Source of the DNA: DAOUAJ01 sp034433615
Lineage (GTDB): Bacteria; Chloroflexota; Anaerolineae; DUEN01
Reading direction: 5' to 3'
NCBI GenBank assembly: GCA_034433615.1
Contig: DAOUAJ010000092.1
Span: 1-7,833 of the forward strand
DNA length: 7,833 nucleotides
The first letter of the stretch is position 1. Each line of letters starts with the position of its first letter. Below are positions 1 to 7,789 of this stretch, one piece after another. Both the position numbers and the translations under genes were made by a program. The notes beneath the pieces were generated by a model. The model searched no databases. It saw only the letters and a list, made by a program, of their open reading frames with translations, and was not told the origin of the DNA.

Positions 1-135
1 GCGGGCGTTTACGGGATGAACTTTCGGTTCATGCCTGAACTGGGCTGGAAGCTGGGCTATCCGTTCGCATTAGGCTTGATGGTCGTGATCAGCGTGGCCC
101 TTATCCTGTACTTCCGGTGGAAAAAGTGGCTGTAA
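1..135 (+). CDS. corA: CorA-type magnesium transporter, C-terminal fragment
   Basis: The window opens inside this gene, in frame 1, and shows only its last 44 codons before TAA at 133-135. CorA proteins are pentameric inner-membrane channels for Mg2+ (also Co2+/Ni2+). The visible part carries the family hallmark YGMNF (residues 4-8 of the fragment), the selectivity-filter Gly-Met-Asn loop at the end of the first membrane helix, followed by MPEL. Next comes a hydrophobic stretch of about 20 residues (fragment positions 20-38), the second membrane helix, and a short basic tail (RWKKWL) typical of CorA C-termini on the cytoplasmic side. The length after GMN fits the family, so the 3' end is intact. 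The start, the N-terminal cytoplasmic domain and any regulation lie outside the window. No convincing terminator follows it directly. Confidence 0.93.
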   Translation, partial: AGVYGMNFRFMPELGWKLGYPFALGLMVVISVALILYFRWKKWL

Positions 136-165
136 TGGGGGGCCTGTTATTTTTGAGGCAGAGGC

Positions 166-194
166 TTGTCGTCTGTGACCTCATAGTGTACAAT
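166..194 (+). promoter_or_regulatory. sigma70-type promoter of the antitoxin remnant
   Basis: A -35-like TTGTCG (166-171) and a -10-like TACAAT (189-194) are separated by exactly 17 bases, and the remnant's start codon follows 28 bases after the -10. An AAAGGAG ribosome-binding site (209-215) sits 7 bases before the ATG. The imperfect dyad GTCATAACGAC just after the -10 could be an autoregulatory operator, as antitoxins usually repress their own promoter, but this is weak. The call rests on consensus match and position only. Confidence 0.6.
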
Positions 195-222
195 GTAGTC
201 ATAACGACAAAGGAGTGTGACT

Positions 223-282
223 ATGGCTGAAGTAACCGTAGGCGTTCGGGAACTAAAAGCCCGGTTGAGCAGCTATATGTAG
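223..282 (+). pseudogene. truncated Phd/YefM-family antitoxin (19 codons)
   Basis: This short frame reads MAEVTVGVRELKARLSSYM and stops at TAG 280-282. The sequence is that expected at the start of a type II antitoxin of the Phd/YefM family, which normally runs about 75-95 residues, with the N-terminal half binding DNA and the C-terminal half covering a VapC/Doc/RelE-like toxin. Everything after the first helix is missing, and no toxin gene follows. The promoter and ribosome-binding site upstream look undamaged, so the 5' end is well preserved while the body is gone, probably by deletion near position 278. A 19-residue peptide could still be made but could not form the antitoxin fold. I infer a decayed toxin-antitoxin locus. 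A functional leader peptide ahead of the terminator at 305-346 is the less likely alternative. Confidence 0.65.
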
Positions 283-304
283 CCGATTAATCAATGGTAT
301 GATG

Positions 305-346
305 CGCTAGCTCTCTACATCGCCGGGCGAGAGCTAGCGTTTTTTT
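305..346 (+). terminator. strong intrinsic (Rho-independent) terminator
   Basis: CGCTAGCTCTC (305-315) and GAGAGCTAGCG (329-339) form a perfect 11-bp stem with a 13-base loop, followed at once by seven T residues (340-346). It works in the + direction only, since there is no T run on the other side. It lies 22 bases after the stop of the antitoxin remnant and 77 bases before the metallophosphoesterase, so it insulates the downstream operon from transcription starting at the phd promoter or reading through from corA. Confidence 0.92.
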
Positions 347-422
347 AGCGCAGGTCTATTGGCGGCCAGTGGGTAGTCGCTTTTCACATCTTTTGAGCAA
401 TGGCGCCCTGATTGCGATTAAC

Positions 423-1049
423 ATGCGCATTCTGACCATTAGTGATCATATCGAGTTGGTATTGTACAGCCCTTCCCTTTCGGATCGGCTGGGAAAGATT
501 GATCTGGTATTGAGTTGCGGGGATCTGCCATTCTACTACCTTGACTTTGTATCCAGCATGTTGGGCGCGCCGTGTTATTATGTATTTGGCAACCACGCGC
601 AGGGCCTGGAACTCGGTCAGAGCCTGCCTGCCAGCCATTTTTCGGGTGTCAACCTGGATAATCGGGTCGTGTGCGAGCGCGGCCTGCTCATCGCCGGGCT
701 GGAGGGTTGTCGCCGATACAACCAGAACCCGCGCTTTCAGTACACCGAGGGCGAGATGTGGTTAAAGATCGCATCGCTGGTCCCGGCCTTGTTGAGGGCT
801 TATGTGCGTCACGGACGATTTCTGGACATCCTGATCACTCACGCGCCTCCGCGGGGTATTCACGATGCGACCGATTGCGCCCACATCGGCTTTTCGTCCT
901 TTCTGGCGTTCATGCGCTGGTTCCGGCCGCGCTATCTCATCCACGGCCACCAGCATATCTACAACCGCAGCGAAGTGATTGAAACGATATACCACGACAC
1001 GACGGTGATTAACGCCTATGGGTTTCGCGTTCTCGAGGTTGAGAGATGA
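423..1049 (+). CDS. small metallophosphoesterase, calcineurin-like fold
   Basis: This 208-residue protein carries most of the calcineurin-like metallophosphoesterase motifs, which bind two metal ions and hydrolyse phosphomonoesters or diesters. They are SD (7-8, motif I), CGD (32-34, motif II), FGNH (55-58, motif III), THAP (139-142, motif IV) and HGHQH (174-178, motif V). Two positions are unusual: motif I reads DHI rather than DxH, so the second ligand is not in its usual place, and motif III reads GNHA rather than GNHD/E. I recall related bacterial proteins starting SDxV/I, so this may be a subfamily trait rather than damage. I chose ATG 423 because the first beta strand (MRILTISD) starts there. 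A GTG at 369 in the same frame would add 18 unconvincing residues. No clear Shine-Dalgarno precedes 423. Its stop overlaps the ABC ATPase start (ATGA), so the two are probably translated together. Substrate unknown; no signal peptide, so cytoplasmic. Confidence 0.85.
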   Translation: MRILTISDHIELVLYSPSLSDRLGKIDLVLSCGDLPFYYLDFVSSMLGAPCYYVFGNHAQGLELGQSLPASHFSGVNLDNRVVCERGLLIAGLEGCRRYNQNPRFQYTEGEMWLKIASLVPALLRAYVRHGRFLDILITHAPPRGIHDATDCAHIGFSSFLAFMRWFRPRYLIHGHQHIYNRSEVIETIYHDTTVINAYGFRVLEVER

Positions 1050-2062
1050 GCAGAACACCTGAGCCGATCATCCATATCGAACATCTCAGCAAGGTCTATG
1101 AATCCAAGGAGCGGAAGGGCATCTTCCGCTCTAAACGGCGACGGGTGGAGGCTTTGACGGACATTTGCCTGGACATCTCCGCCGGCGAGGTCTTTGGCCT
1201 CCTCGGCCCCAACGGCGCGGGCAAGACCACCCTGATCAAATGCCTGACCACCCTGCTCCTGCCGACCTCGGGCACGGCGTGGATCAACGGGTATCAGATC
1301 GGTGTGGACGAGGATGCCATCCGCGCGTCCATCGGCTGCATGCTGATGGGCGAGCGGGGCCTCTACTGGAAGCTGACCGGCCGCGAAAACCTGGAGCTTT
1401 TCGGCGCGCTTTACCACCTCCCGCCATCGGTACGCCGCCGTCGAGTCGAGGAGGTGGTTGAGCTGCTTCATCTACAGGAATACATCGAACGCCCGGTGGA
1501 AACCTATTCCTCCGGCCAGAAAATGAAGCTGGCCTTCGGTAAGGCGCTGCTCAACGATGCTCCTGTGCTGATCCTGGACGAGCCGACGAACACGCTGGAT
1601 GTGCCCTCGGCCCGGGAATTGCGCGCCATCGTGCGGGATCTCAACCGCCAGGGACGCACCGTCGTTTACACCACGCACCAGATGAGCGAGGCCGAGACGT
1701 TATGCGATCGCGTGGCGATCATTGACCGTGGCCGGGTGATCGCGTTGGGGACGGTGCCAGAACTGAAAGCAACGCTGCAGCAAAATGGCGTCACCCGTGT
1801 TGAAGGGGTGATCCCGTTTGCAGCCGTGCGCGCGATCCAGAAACTGCCCGGTGTGTTGCAGGCAGCCATGATCGAGGAAGATGGCGTGCGCCGGCTGACG
1901 GTGGTCAGCCCCGATTCGCGTGCCGCCCTGCCGTTGGTCATTCAGACGCTATTGGAGCACGATGCCGTCATCCAGCTCGTAGCACCGGAGGAGGTCACGT
2001 TGGAAGACGTCTTCATCGCCAAGACTGGACGGACACTGGCTGAGGACACCCGGGTAGTGTGA
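1046..2062 (+). CDS. ABC-2 type exporter ATP-binding subunit
   Basis: This 338-residue ATPase would power the two permeases that follow. Walker A is GPNGAGKTT (54-62), the signature is YSSGQ (154-158) in place of LSGGQ, Walker B is VLILDEP (174-180) with catalytic Glu179, the D-loop is TLD (183-185), and the switch His is H211 in TTH. The Q-loop region reads MGERG (101-105), with Glu where many relatives have Gln. The C-terminal 90 or so residues, including VTLEDVFIAKTG (317-328), form the extra domain (DUF4162-like) of drug- and polysaccharide-type ABC-2 ATPases such as the daunorubicin-resistance group. A GAGG at 1035-1038 sits 7 bases before ATG 1046, and the start overlaps the phosphoesterase stop. 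A basic insert (KERKGIFRSKRRR, 21-33) lies before Walker A, as in several ABC-2 ATPases of this kind. The substrate cannot be told from sequence. Confidence 0.93.
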   Translation: MSRTPEPIIHIEHLSKVYESKERKGIFRSKRRRVEALTDICLDISAGEVFGLLGPNGAGKTTLIKCLTTLLLPTSGTAWINGYQIGVDEDAIRASIGCMLMGERGLYWKLTGRENLELFGALYHLPPSVRRRRVEEVVELLHLQEYIERPVETYSSGQKMKLAFGKALLNDAPVLILDEPTNTLDVPSARELRAIVRDLNRQGRTVVYTTHQMSEAETLCDRVAIIDRGRVIALGTVPELKATLQQNGVTRVEGVIPFAAVRAIQKLPGVLQAAMIEEDGVRRLTVVSPDSRAALPLVIQTLLEHDAVIQLVAPEEVTLEDVFIAKTGRTLAEDTRVV

Positions 2063-2076
2063 GAGGACGATCCACG

Positions 2077-2934
2077 ATGACCGCAATCGGGCTCTCTCGG
2101 CCTGGCCTGGCCTCTCGCTTGAGGATTACCTGGGAGGTGGCAACCGCGCGCCTCCGAGAGATGAGCCGCTACCCCGCCTGGTTCGTGCTGGACGTCATCA
2201 TACCGATCATGATGACGGCGTTGCCGGTCTTCCTGGGCCGTTCCGTGGCCGGCGCGAACGCGAGCGCGAATTTCCAGCAGAACACGGGCACGGCTAACTA
2301 CGTGGCCTATCTCATCATCGGCTCCAACGTGTTCATCGTTGTAACCCGGGCACTGTGGGATATGGGCTTCTGGATGCGCCGGGAGCAGCAAACGGGCACG
2401 CTGGAAGTGCTCTACCTGGCCCCGGTCAGTCGGTTATGGATCGTGGCAGGGGTTTCGCTGTACAGCACCGTGCGTTCGCTCATAACGACGTCGGTGGCGT
2501 TTACGCTGGGGTGTCTGGTCTTCGGTGTCAATCCGCTGGTGGGGAATATCGGCCTGGCCTTCGCCTTCCTGATCGTCGGGATGGTGCCCCTGTATGGCAT
2601 CTCGTTCCTGTACGGCGCGCTGGTGCTCAAGGTGAAAGAAGCCAGTGCCCTCATTAACCTAGCCCAGTGGGCGGTGAACTTTCTGATGGGCATCTACTTC
2701 CCCATCACCGTCTTCCCGCCGCTGTTGCGGTGGCTGGCCCTCTCCTTCCCGCCCACGTGGATGACTAACGGCGTGCGTGCTTCCCTGCTGGGCGTCGGCT
2801 TCTTCTTCGAGCGGTGGTATGGTGACTTCGCTATCTTGTGGGTGTTCGTCGTCATTACGCCCCTGTTGGGCTACTGGGTCTTCCTCATGACGGAGCGTGC
2901 CATCCGTCGTGAGGAAGGGGTCGGGCAGTTTTGA
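2077..2934 (+). CDS. ABC-2 type exporter permease, first subunit
   Basis: This 285-residue integral membrane protein has about six hydrophobic segments (roughly residues 34-54, 74-92, 130-150, 157-180, 195-215 and 251-271), as expected for an ABC-2 permease half. The cytoplasmic coupling motif EQQTGTLEVLYLAP (103-116) is the family hallmark. PITVFPPLLRWL (209-220) marks the conserved loop before the final helix. I chose ATG 2077 because AGGA (2064-2067) lies 9 bases upstream, leaving a 14-base gap after the ATPase stop. A GTG at 2059 would overlap the ATPase and lacks a matching ribosome-binding site. It should pair with the next gene as a heterodimeric channel driven by the ATPase at 1046. 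Residues 57-73 form a polar loop outside the membrane. Substrate unknown. Confidence 0.9.
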   Translation: MTAIGLSRPGLASRLRITWEVATARLREMSRYPAWFVLDVIIPIMMTALPVFLGRSVAGANASANFQQNTGTANYVAYLIIGSNVFIVVTRALWDMGFWMRREQQTGTLEVLYLAPVSRLWIVAGVSLYSTVRSLITTSVAFTLGCLVFGVNPLVGNIGLAFAFLIVGMVPLYGISFLYGALVLKVKEASALINLAQWAVNFLMGIYFPITVFPPLLRWLALSFPPTWMTNGVRASLLGVGFFFERWYGDFAILWVFVVITPLLGYWVFLMTERAIRREEGVGQF

Positions 2935-2946
2935 GAGGATGCTCGG

Positions 2947-3795
2947 ATGATTCGGGGGGAGAGACATTCTGTTGGAATCCGGGCGCGGGCTGATGCGTTT
3001 CTGGCCTTGGTTCGCGCTCGCTTCCTGATCATGAGCCGGTACCCGGTGGACTTTGTGGCGTCCTTTGGCCAGATTTTCCTGGTGGTCACCCTGTTTACGA
3101 TCACGACCTATATGTTTCGCCCGGGAGGATGGGCCGGGCGCGGCCAGGGCGAGGGAGGCATCGTGATCTATGGTTTCCTGCTTTTTATGTTTCTGAGCGA
3201 TGCCATGTGGACTCTGGGGGTTAGCCTGCGCTGGGAGCAGTATCAGGGCACCCTGGAATCGCTCTATCTGACGCCCGCCTCCAAGTTTGCCAGCCTCGCC
3301 TCGCGTGTGGCCATCGTCCTGGTCTGGACCGGGCTGCTGTCGCTGATGGCGGCCCTGGTGATGCAAGAGTTGATCGGCCGTTTGCCGTTTCATAACCCGC
3401 TCCTGGCGCTCTACCTGCTGATCATGAGCCTCTGCGGGACCTTCGGCATTGGGTTCGCGTTTGCGGCTTTCACGCTCCTGGCCAGAGAAGCGGCGCAACT
3501 GGCGGCCAACGTCTTGCAGTTCGTGTTCCTGCTGGTGTGCGGGATGTTCTTCCCGTTCTCCAGCCTGCCTGACCAGCTCATTTGGGTGTCCAGGGTGATC
3601 CCGCTCAGCTACGCGGTGGACGCCTTTCGCTCCACGCTGATGGGGTATCCGCCCGGCTTCCCAGAGCTGGCGCCCATTGAGGTCGAGATCGTGATCGTCA
3701 CCCTGTTCGGCGTGCTCACGCCCCTGGCGGGGTATCTGCTCTACAAAGCGGCCGAGAAGCGGGTGCGGACAACGGGCAGCCTGGCGCAATTCTGA
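2947..3795 (+). CDS. ABC-2 type exporter permease, second subunit
   Basis: This 282-residue membrane protein is a divergent paralogue of the preceding permease. Both share MSRYP near the N-terminus (29-33 here), the E-x-x-x-GTLE-x-LYL-x-P coupling motif (WEQYQGTLESLYLTP, 96-110), a FFPFSSLPDQL loop (201-211) matching PITVFPPLL of the first permease, and a hydrophobic segment before a basic tail. About six membrane segments are visible (around 36-56, 72-92, 118-140, 150-178, 186-204 and 247-267). The ribosome-binding site GAGAGGA (2933-2939) overlaps the previous stop and lies 7 bases before ATG 2947, so this is the last gene of the exporter operon. The first outer loop (58-71) is Gly-rich. 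It would form the second half of the channel. The exported compound is unknown, and no biosynthesis genes are in view. Confidence 0.9.
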   Translation: MIRGERHSVGIRARADAFLALVRARFLIMSRYPVDFVASFGQIFLVVTLFTITTYMFRPGGWAGRGQGEGGIVIYGFLLFMFLSDAMWTLGVSLRWEQYQGTLESLYLTPASKFASLASRVAIVLVWTGLLSLMAALVMQELIGRLPFHNPLLALYLLIMSLCGTFGIGFAFAAFTLLAREAAQLAANVLQFVFLLVCGMFFPFSSLPDQLIWVSRVIPLSYAVDAFRSTLMGYPPGFPELAPIEVEIVIVTLFGVLTPLAGYLLYKAAEKRVRTTGSLAQF

Positions 3796-3849
3796 GAATG
3801 TTCATCTGGCCCCTGACGTTGAAGAAGTATTAGAGCTTTTGAGAAATAA

Positions 3850-3935
3850 TGCGTAGTGCGTGTTGCGTGATCCGTAACGTAACACGCACCACGCAGTACG
3901 TTTTACGCATTGCGCATCACGTCTTACGAGTTACG
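3850..3935 (+). repeat. ACGC/GCGT-rich imperfect-palindromic intergenic repeat
   Basis: This stretch is built from short units such as TGCGT, ACGCA, TTACG and CGTAAC in both orientations. TGCGTAGTGCGTGTT (3850-3864) pairs with AACACGCACCACGCA (3881-3895) over 14 of 15 bases around a 16-base loop. Further related units (ACGCATTGCGCATCACGTC, then TTACGAGTTACG) run up to the ribosome-binding site of the next gene. The base composition differs from the flanking genes. There is no T run, so it is not a standard terminator. Similar arrays occur, as I recall, between genes of some Chloroflexota. The rest of the 148-base gap (3796-3849) shows only a weak promoter-like TTGAAG (3819-3824) with AGAAAT (3842-3847) after 17 bases. 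Confidence 0.7.
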
Positions 3936-3943
3936 GGAGGAAC

Positions 3944-5164
3944 ATGAGCACCTTTGAGATACCGGCATCTTTGATTGACCCGCGTATACTACCGCCGCCC
4001 CTCTTGACATCCGAGCCGGGTTCTTTTGCTTACAATACTTTCAAGATCCGCATCCCGCGCCTCATCGAGGAAGCCATTGAATTGAACGTATTCCCAATCG
4101 AGATACAGCGGGCATTGCGGTGGCTGCGAGCGGAGATTATAGGAGGCGAGATTCAACCCCTGCGGGAATCGGCTCCGGATAAACGCTTTTGGGATACCGT
4201 GTCGCGCCCCTACTTGGGCCGTTCCTGGCTGGATGTCCCCTGGTATTGGGCCGAAGCGTTCTTTTATCGTCGCCTGCTGGAAGCGACGCGCTATTTTCAA
4301 CCTGGGCCATGGCGCGGCTATGATCCATACGCGGTCAAGAAGCGGGCAGAATGGGACCCAGAGGCCGCGCCACAGGCGGTTAACACCATCCTGCAGGACC
4401 TGCCTGCTGACCAGCATGCCCGTTTCAAGAAACTGCTCTATGCCAGCCTGTGGGGCAATCGCGTTGATCTGAGCTACAACGTGGCGGCACAGATGGGTCG
4501 TACGGCGCATTCCGGCCGTGAGCGCGCTAACCTGTTAGTGGACGACTCCGAGCGCATGTGGGAGTTTCTGACCGCCCAACCGCGCCATCACGTGATCATC
4601 ATCACGGACAACGCCGGCACCGAACTGTTGATGGACCTGGCCTTGAGCGATTTTCTGCTCGGTGAGAAGCTGGTGGAGCAGATCGCCCTGCACCTGAAAC
4701 CGCAACCCTTCTTCGTTTCCGATGCCATGCCGCGCGATGTAGAAGCTGGATTGGACGCGCTGGCGGAGAGGGGTGACGAGGCGCGAGCGCTGGGAGAAAG
4801 GAGCCGCGCCCATCTCGAAAGTGGGCGGCTGCAACTGCGCACCCACTGGTTCTATGTGACCCCTCTCTTTTACTTCCAGTTGCCCGATGACTTGCGCGAG
4901 GAACTGGCTGCAACGGATCTGGTCATCCTCAAGGGTGACGTGAATTACCGGCGATTACTGGGGGATGCGCACTGGTCACCCACCACCCCCTTTGATCGGG
5001 CTATCGCCTACTTCCCGACGCGGTGCGTCGTCTTGCGCACCCTTAAGGCCGAGTTGATCGTCGGCCTGCGCGCGGGCGAGGTGGCCCGCCTGCGTGAGCA
5101 AGACCCGGAGTGGATGATCAATGGCCGGCGCGGCGTCGTGCAGGGGAGATTTGACATCGAGTAG
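3944..5164 (+). CDS. ARMT1-like damage-control phosphatase (DUF89 family)
   Basis: This 406-residue protein matches the DUF89/ARMT1-like metal-dependent phosphatases along its whole length, with a helical N-terminal region (about 1-150) and a C-terminal catalytic domain. Recognisable elements are SLWGNRVDLS (168-177), LLVDD (197-201), TDNAGTELLMDLALSDFLL (221-239), FFVSD (256-260), LKGDVNYRRLLGD (329-341) and RTLKAEL (365-371). The metal-binding residues should be D222, N223 and D260; their spacing (38 residues) equals that of the yeast YMR027W ligands as I recall them. Family members hydrolyse sugar phosphates such as fructose 1-phosphate and are thought to clear harmful or excess metabolites. 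The human member was also reported as a glutamate methyltransferase, which is disputed. GGAGG (3936-3940) lies only 3 bases before ATG 3944, an unusually short spacing. The stop at 5162-5164 overlaps the ribosome-binding site of the epimerase remnant, and phosphofructokinase follows, suggesting a shared sugar-phosphate role. Confidence 0.88.
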   Translation: MSTFEIPASLIDPRILPPPLLTSEPGSFAYNTFKIRIPRLIEEAIELNVFPIEIQRALRWLRAEIIGGEIQPLRESAPDKRFWDTVSRPYLGRSWLDVPWYWAEAFFYRRLLEATRYFQPGPWRGYDPYAVKKRAEWDPEAAPQAVNTILQDLPADQHARFKKLLYASLWGNRVDLSYNVAAQMGRTAHSGRERANLLVDDSERMWEFLTAQPRHHVIIITDNAGTELLMDLALSDFLLGEKLVEQIALHLKPQPFFVSDAMPRDVEAGLDALAERGDEARALGERSRAHLESGRLQLRTHWFYVTPLFYFQLPDDLREELAATDLVILKGDVNYRRLLGDAHWSPTTPFDRAIAYFPTRCVVLRTLKAELIVGLRAGEVARLREQDPEWMINGRRGVVQGRFDIE

Positions 5165-5175
5165 GAGGGTGAGCT

Positions 5176-5535
5176 ATGCGGGTCCTGGTCATCGGCGGGA
5201 CGGGCTTCATCGGCCCAGATGTGGTCCAGCGCCTGAGCCGTATGGGCCATGAGATAACCCTGTTTCACCGGGGCCAGACTATGGCCGATTGGCTGCCTGG
5301 AGTCCAGCACTTGACGGCGAGCATCAACACAGACCAGCACCTTGTTGCCGATACCACCCGGATTCGGGAGGAGCTGGGTTACGGCGAACTCGTGTCTCAG
5401 GATGAGGCGCTCAGGCGGACGATCGCCTGGGAGCGGGCACATCCGCCTGACGAGGTTGATCCGGGGCGGTTTGACTATGCGGCCGAAGACGCCGTACTCA
5501 CTGGCCGGAGTGACCAGGTTCGGGAGGGTGGATAG
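5176..5535 (+). pseudogene. NAD-dependent epimerase with in-frame internal deletion
   Basis: The frame encodes 119 residues, whereas extended-SDR epimerases of this type have roughly 310-340. Residues 1-48 are a normal N-terminus: the NAD-binding GGTGFIG (7-13), the second strand and its turn (ITLFHRGQT, 27-35), then LPGVQHL. From about residue 50 the sequence jumps to what is usually the C-terminus: VADTTRIREELGYGE (57-71), DEALRRTIAWERAHPP (76-91) and FDYAAEDAVL (99-108). About 200 residues, including the catalytic Tyr-x-x-x-Lys and the substrate pocket, are absent. The junction lies near 5315-5330 and keeps the frame. The ribosome-binding site AGGAGG (5163-5168) and ATG 5176 remain good, so a short protein is probably still made but cannot be an active epimerase. 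Its stop lies 4 bases before the phosphofructokinase start, so its translation may now serve mainly to couple the flanking genes. Confidence 0.85.
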
Positions 5536-5539
5536 CAAA

Positions 5540-6715
<1,176 letters not shown>

Positions 6716-6717
6716 CT

Positions 6718-6763
6718 GGCCGTGTTGACCGCGGGAGCGCCGGCCCCTGGCATGAACACGGCC
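6718..6763 (+). promoter_or_regulatory. stem-loop directly after the interlobe TGA
   Basis: GGCCGTGTT (6718-6726) and AACACGGCC (6755-6763) are a perfect 9-bp inverted repeat with a 28-base loop, starting two bases after the TGA. The loop is itself GC-rich and could pair internally. The possible GTG start of the C-lobe (6722-6724) lies inside the 5' arm. It may affect stop-codon read-through or re-initiation. A repeat this size can arise by chance in GC-rich coding DNA, so the role is speculative. Confidence 0.35.
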
Positions 6764-7789
6764 GTGCGGGCGGCCGTGCGCCTGGGGTTGGACAAAGGTC
6801 ACATCATGTTGGGAGTCTACCAAGGATTCCGGGGGTTGATCGAGGGCGCGATCCAGGAATTCAATTGGATGAGCGTCACCGGCTGGGCGACGCGAGGAGG
6901 CTCCGAGTTGGGCATCAGCCGCAGAGTTCCCGGTGGCCGCGATCTCTATGCCATCGCCCGAAACATTGAGAAACACGAGATCCATGGCCTGCTCATGATC
7001 GGCGGCTGGGCAGGATACGAATCGGCCATGCGGCTGTACCAGGAGCGTGGCAACTTTCCGGCCTTCAACATCCCCATCATCTGCCTGCCTGCCAGCATCA
7101 ATAACAATCTGCCAGGGGCGGAACTGAGCGTAGGCGCCGACACAGCACTGAACAACATCGTGGAGGCAGTGGACAAGATCAAACAGTCGGCGGTGGCCGC
7201 GCGTCGTTGTTTTGTGGTCGAGGTGATGGGGCGCTATTGCGGTTACCTGGCGTTGATGAGCGCGCTGGCTACCGGTGCCGAGCGGGTCTATCTGAACGAA
7301 GAGGGGATCACGCTGCGCGATCTGCAGGACGATTTGGAGTTGCTGAAGAGTGGCTTCAAGCAGGGCAAGCGGCTGGGCCTGGTGATCCGCAACGAGCAGG
7401 CCAACCCCATTTATACGACCCCCTTCATCTGCGCGCTATTTGAAGAAGAGGGGGGTGACCTTTTTGAGGTACGTCAGTCTATCCTGGGCCATTTACAGCA
7501 AGGCGGGAACCCTTCACCCTTCGACCGCATTCTGGCGACGCGGCTGGCGGTGATGTGTGTGGATTTTCTGGAGCAGCAGGCGGACCTGCCCGAGCCGTTA
7601 GCGGCCTGCATTGGCCTGGTCGGCGGGCAAATTCAGTTCACCAGTTTGGAGGATGTGCCCCGGCTGATGGACATAGAACATCGCCGTCCCAAGCAACAGT
7701 GGTGGATGGACTTGCGGCCGATCGCCCGCATGTTGGCTCAGCCAGGGCCGGGGCATCGCCAGGAGGCAGGACAGGCATCATCCGTGTAA
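6722..7789 (+). CDS. phosphofructokinase C-lobe, degenerate active site, regulatory-type
   Basis: This lobe keeps the phosphofructokinase fold: TAGAPAPGMNTAVR (3-16, counting GTG 6722 as 1), GADTALN (138-144), EVMGRYCGYLA (167-177), LGHLQQGG (255-262) and PFDR (266-269). Key catalytic positions are changed: GGDGS is GGWAG (94-98), SIDND is SINNN (125-129), so the catalytic Asp is N127, and the Arg of GHxQRGG is Q260. Animal phosphofructokinase has the same kind of substitutions in its C-half, whose old active site binds the activator fructose 2,6-bisphosphate. The ending EHRRPKQQWWMDLRP (319-333) also resembles the animal C-terminus. It is probably non-catalytic and regulatory or structural. 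No Shine-Dalgarno precedes GTG 6722, and the first ATG (6752) would cut off the first strand, so independent initiation is doubtful. It may exist only as part of a fused protein through TGA 6713-6715, by re-initiation, or be a broken half. The last 15 or so residues look unstructured. Confidence 0.8.
   Translation: MLTAGAPAPGMNTAVRAAVRLGLDKGHIMLGVYQGFRGLIEGAIQEFNWMSVTGWATRGGSELGISRRVPGGRDLYAIARNIEKHEIHGLLMIGGWAGYESAMRLYQERGNFPAFNIPIICLPASINNNLPGAELSVGADTALNNIVEAVDKIKQSAVAARRCFVVEVMGRYCGYLALMSALATGAERVYLNEEGITLRDLQDDLELLKSGFKQGKRLGLVIRNEQANPIYTTPFICALFEEEGGDLFEVRQSILGHLQQGGNPSPFDRILATRLAVMCVDFLEQQADLPEPLAACIGLVGGQIQFTSLEDVPRLMDIEHRRPKQQWWMDLRPIARMLAQPGPGHRQEAGQASSV

Noticed and set aside
142..159. 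Possible corA terminator from GCCT/AGGC pairing
   Set aside because: Only four base pairs, and the T run is in the loop rather than after the stem.
369..422. GTG start adding 18 residues to the metallophosphoesterase
   Set aside because: The extra residues do not resemble the family and the first conserved strand begins at ATG 423. The evidence is modest because neither start has a clear ribosome-binding site.
2659..3789. Long minus-strand open frame of 376 codons opposite the second permease
   Set aside because: It is rich in Gln, His, Arg and Pro with no recognisable motif, and lies opposite a clear permease. It is a shadow of GC-rich coding DNA.
5342..5539. 66-codon N-terminal extension of the phosphofructokinase frame
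   Set aside because: It lies out of frame over the epimerase remnant, reads as low-complexity Arg/Gly/Pro-rich sequence, and PFK homologues start at the first beta strand, here ATG 5540.
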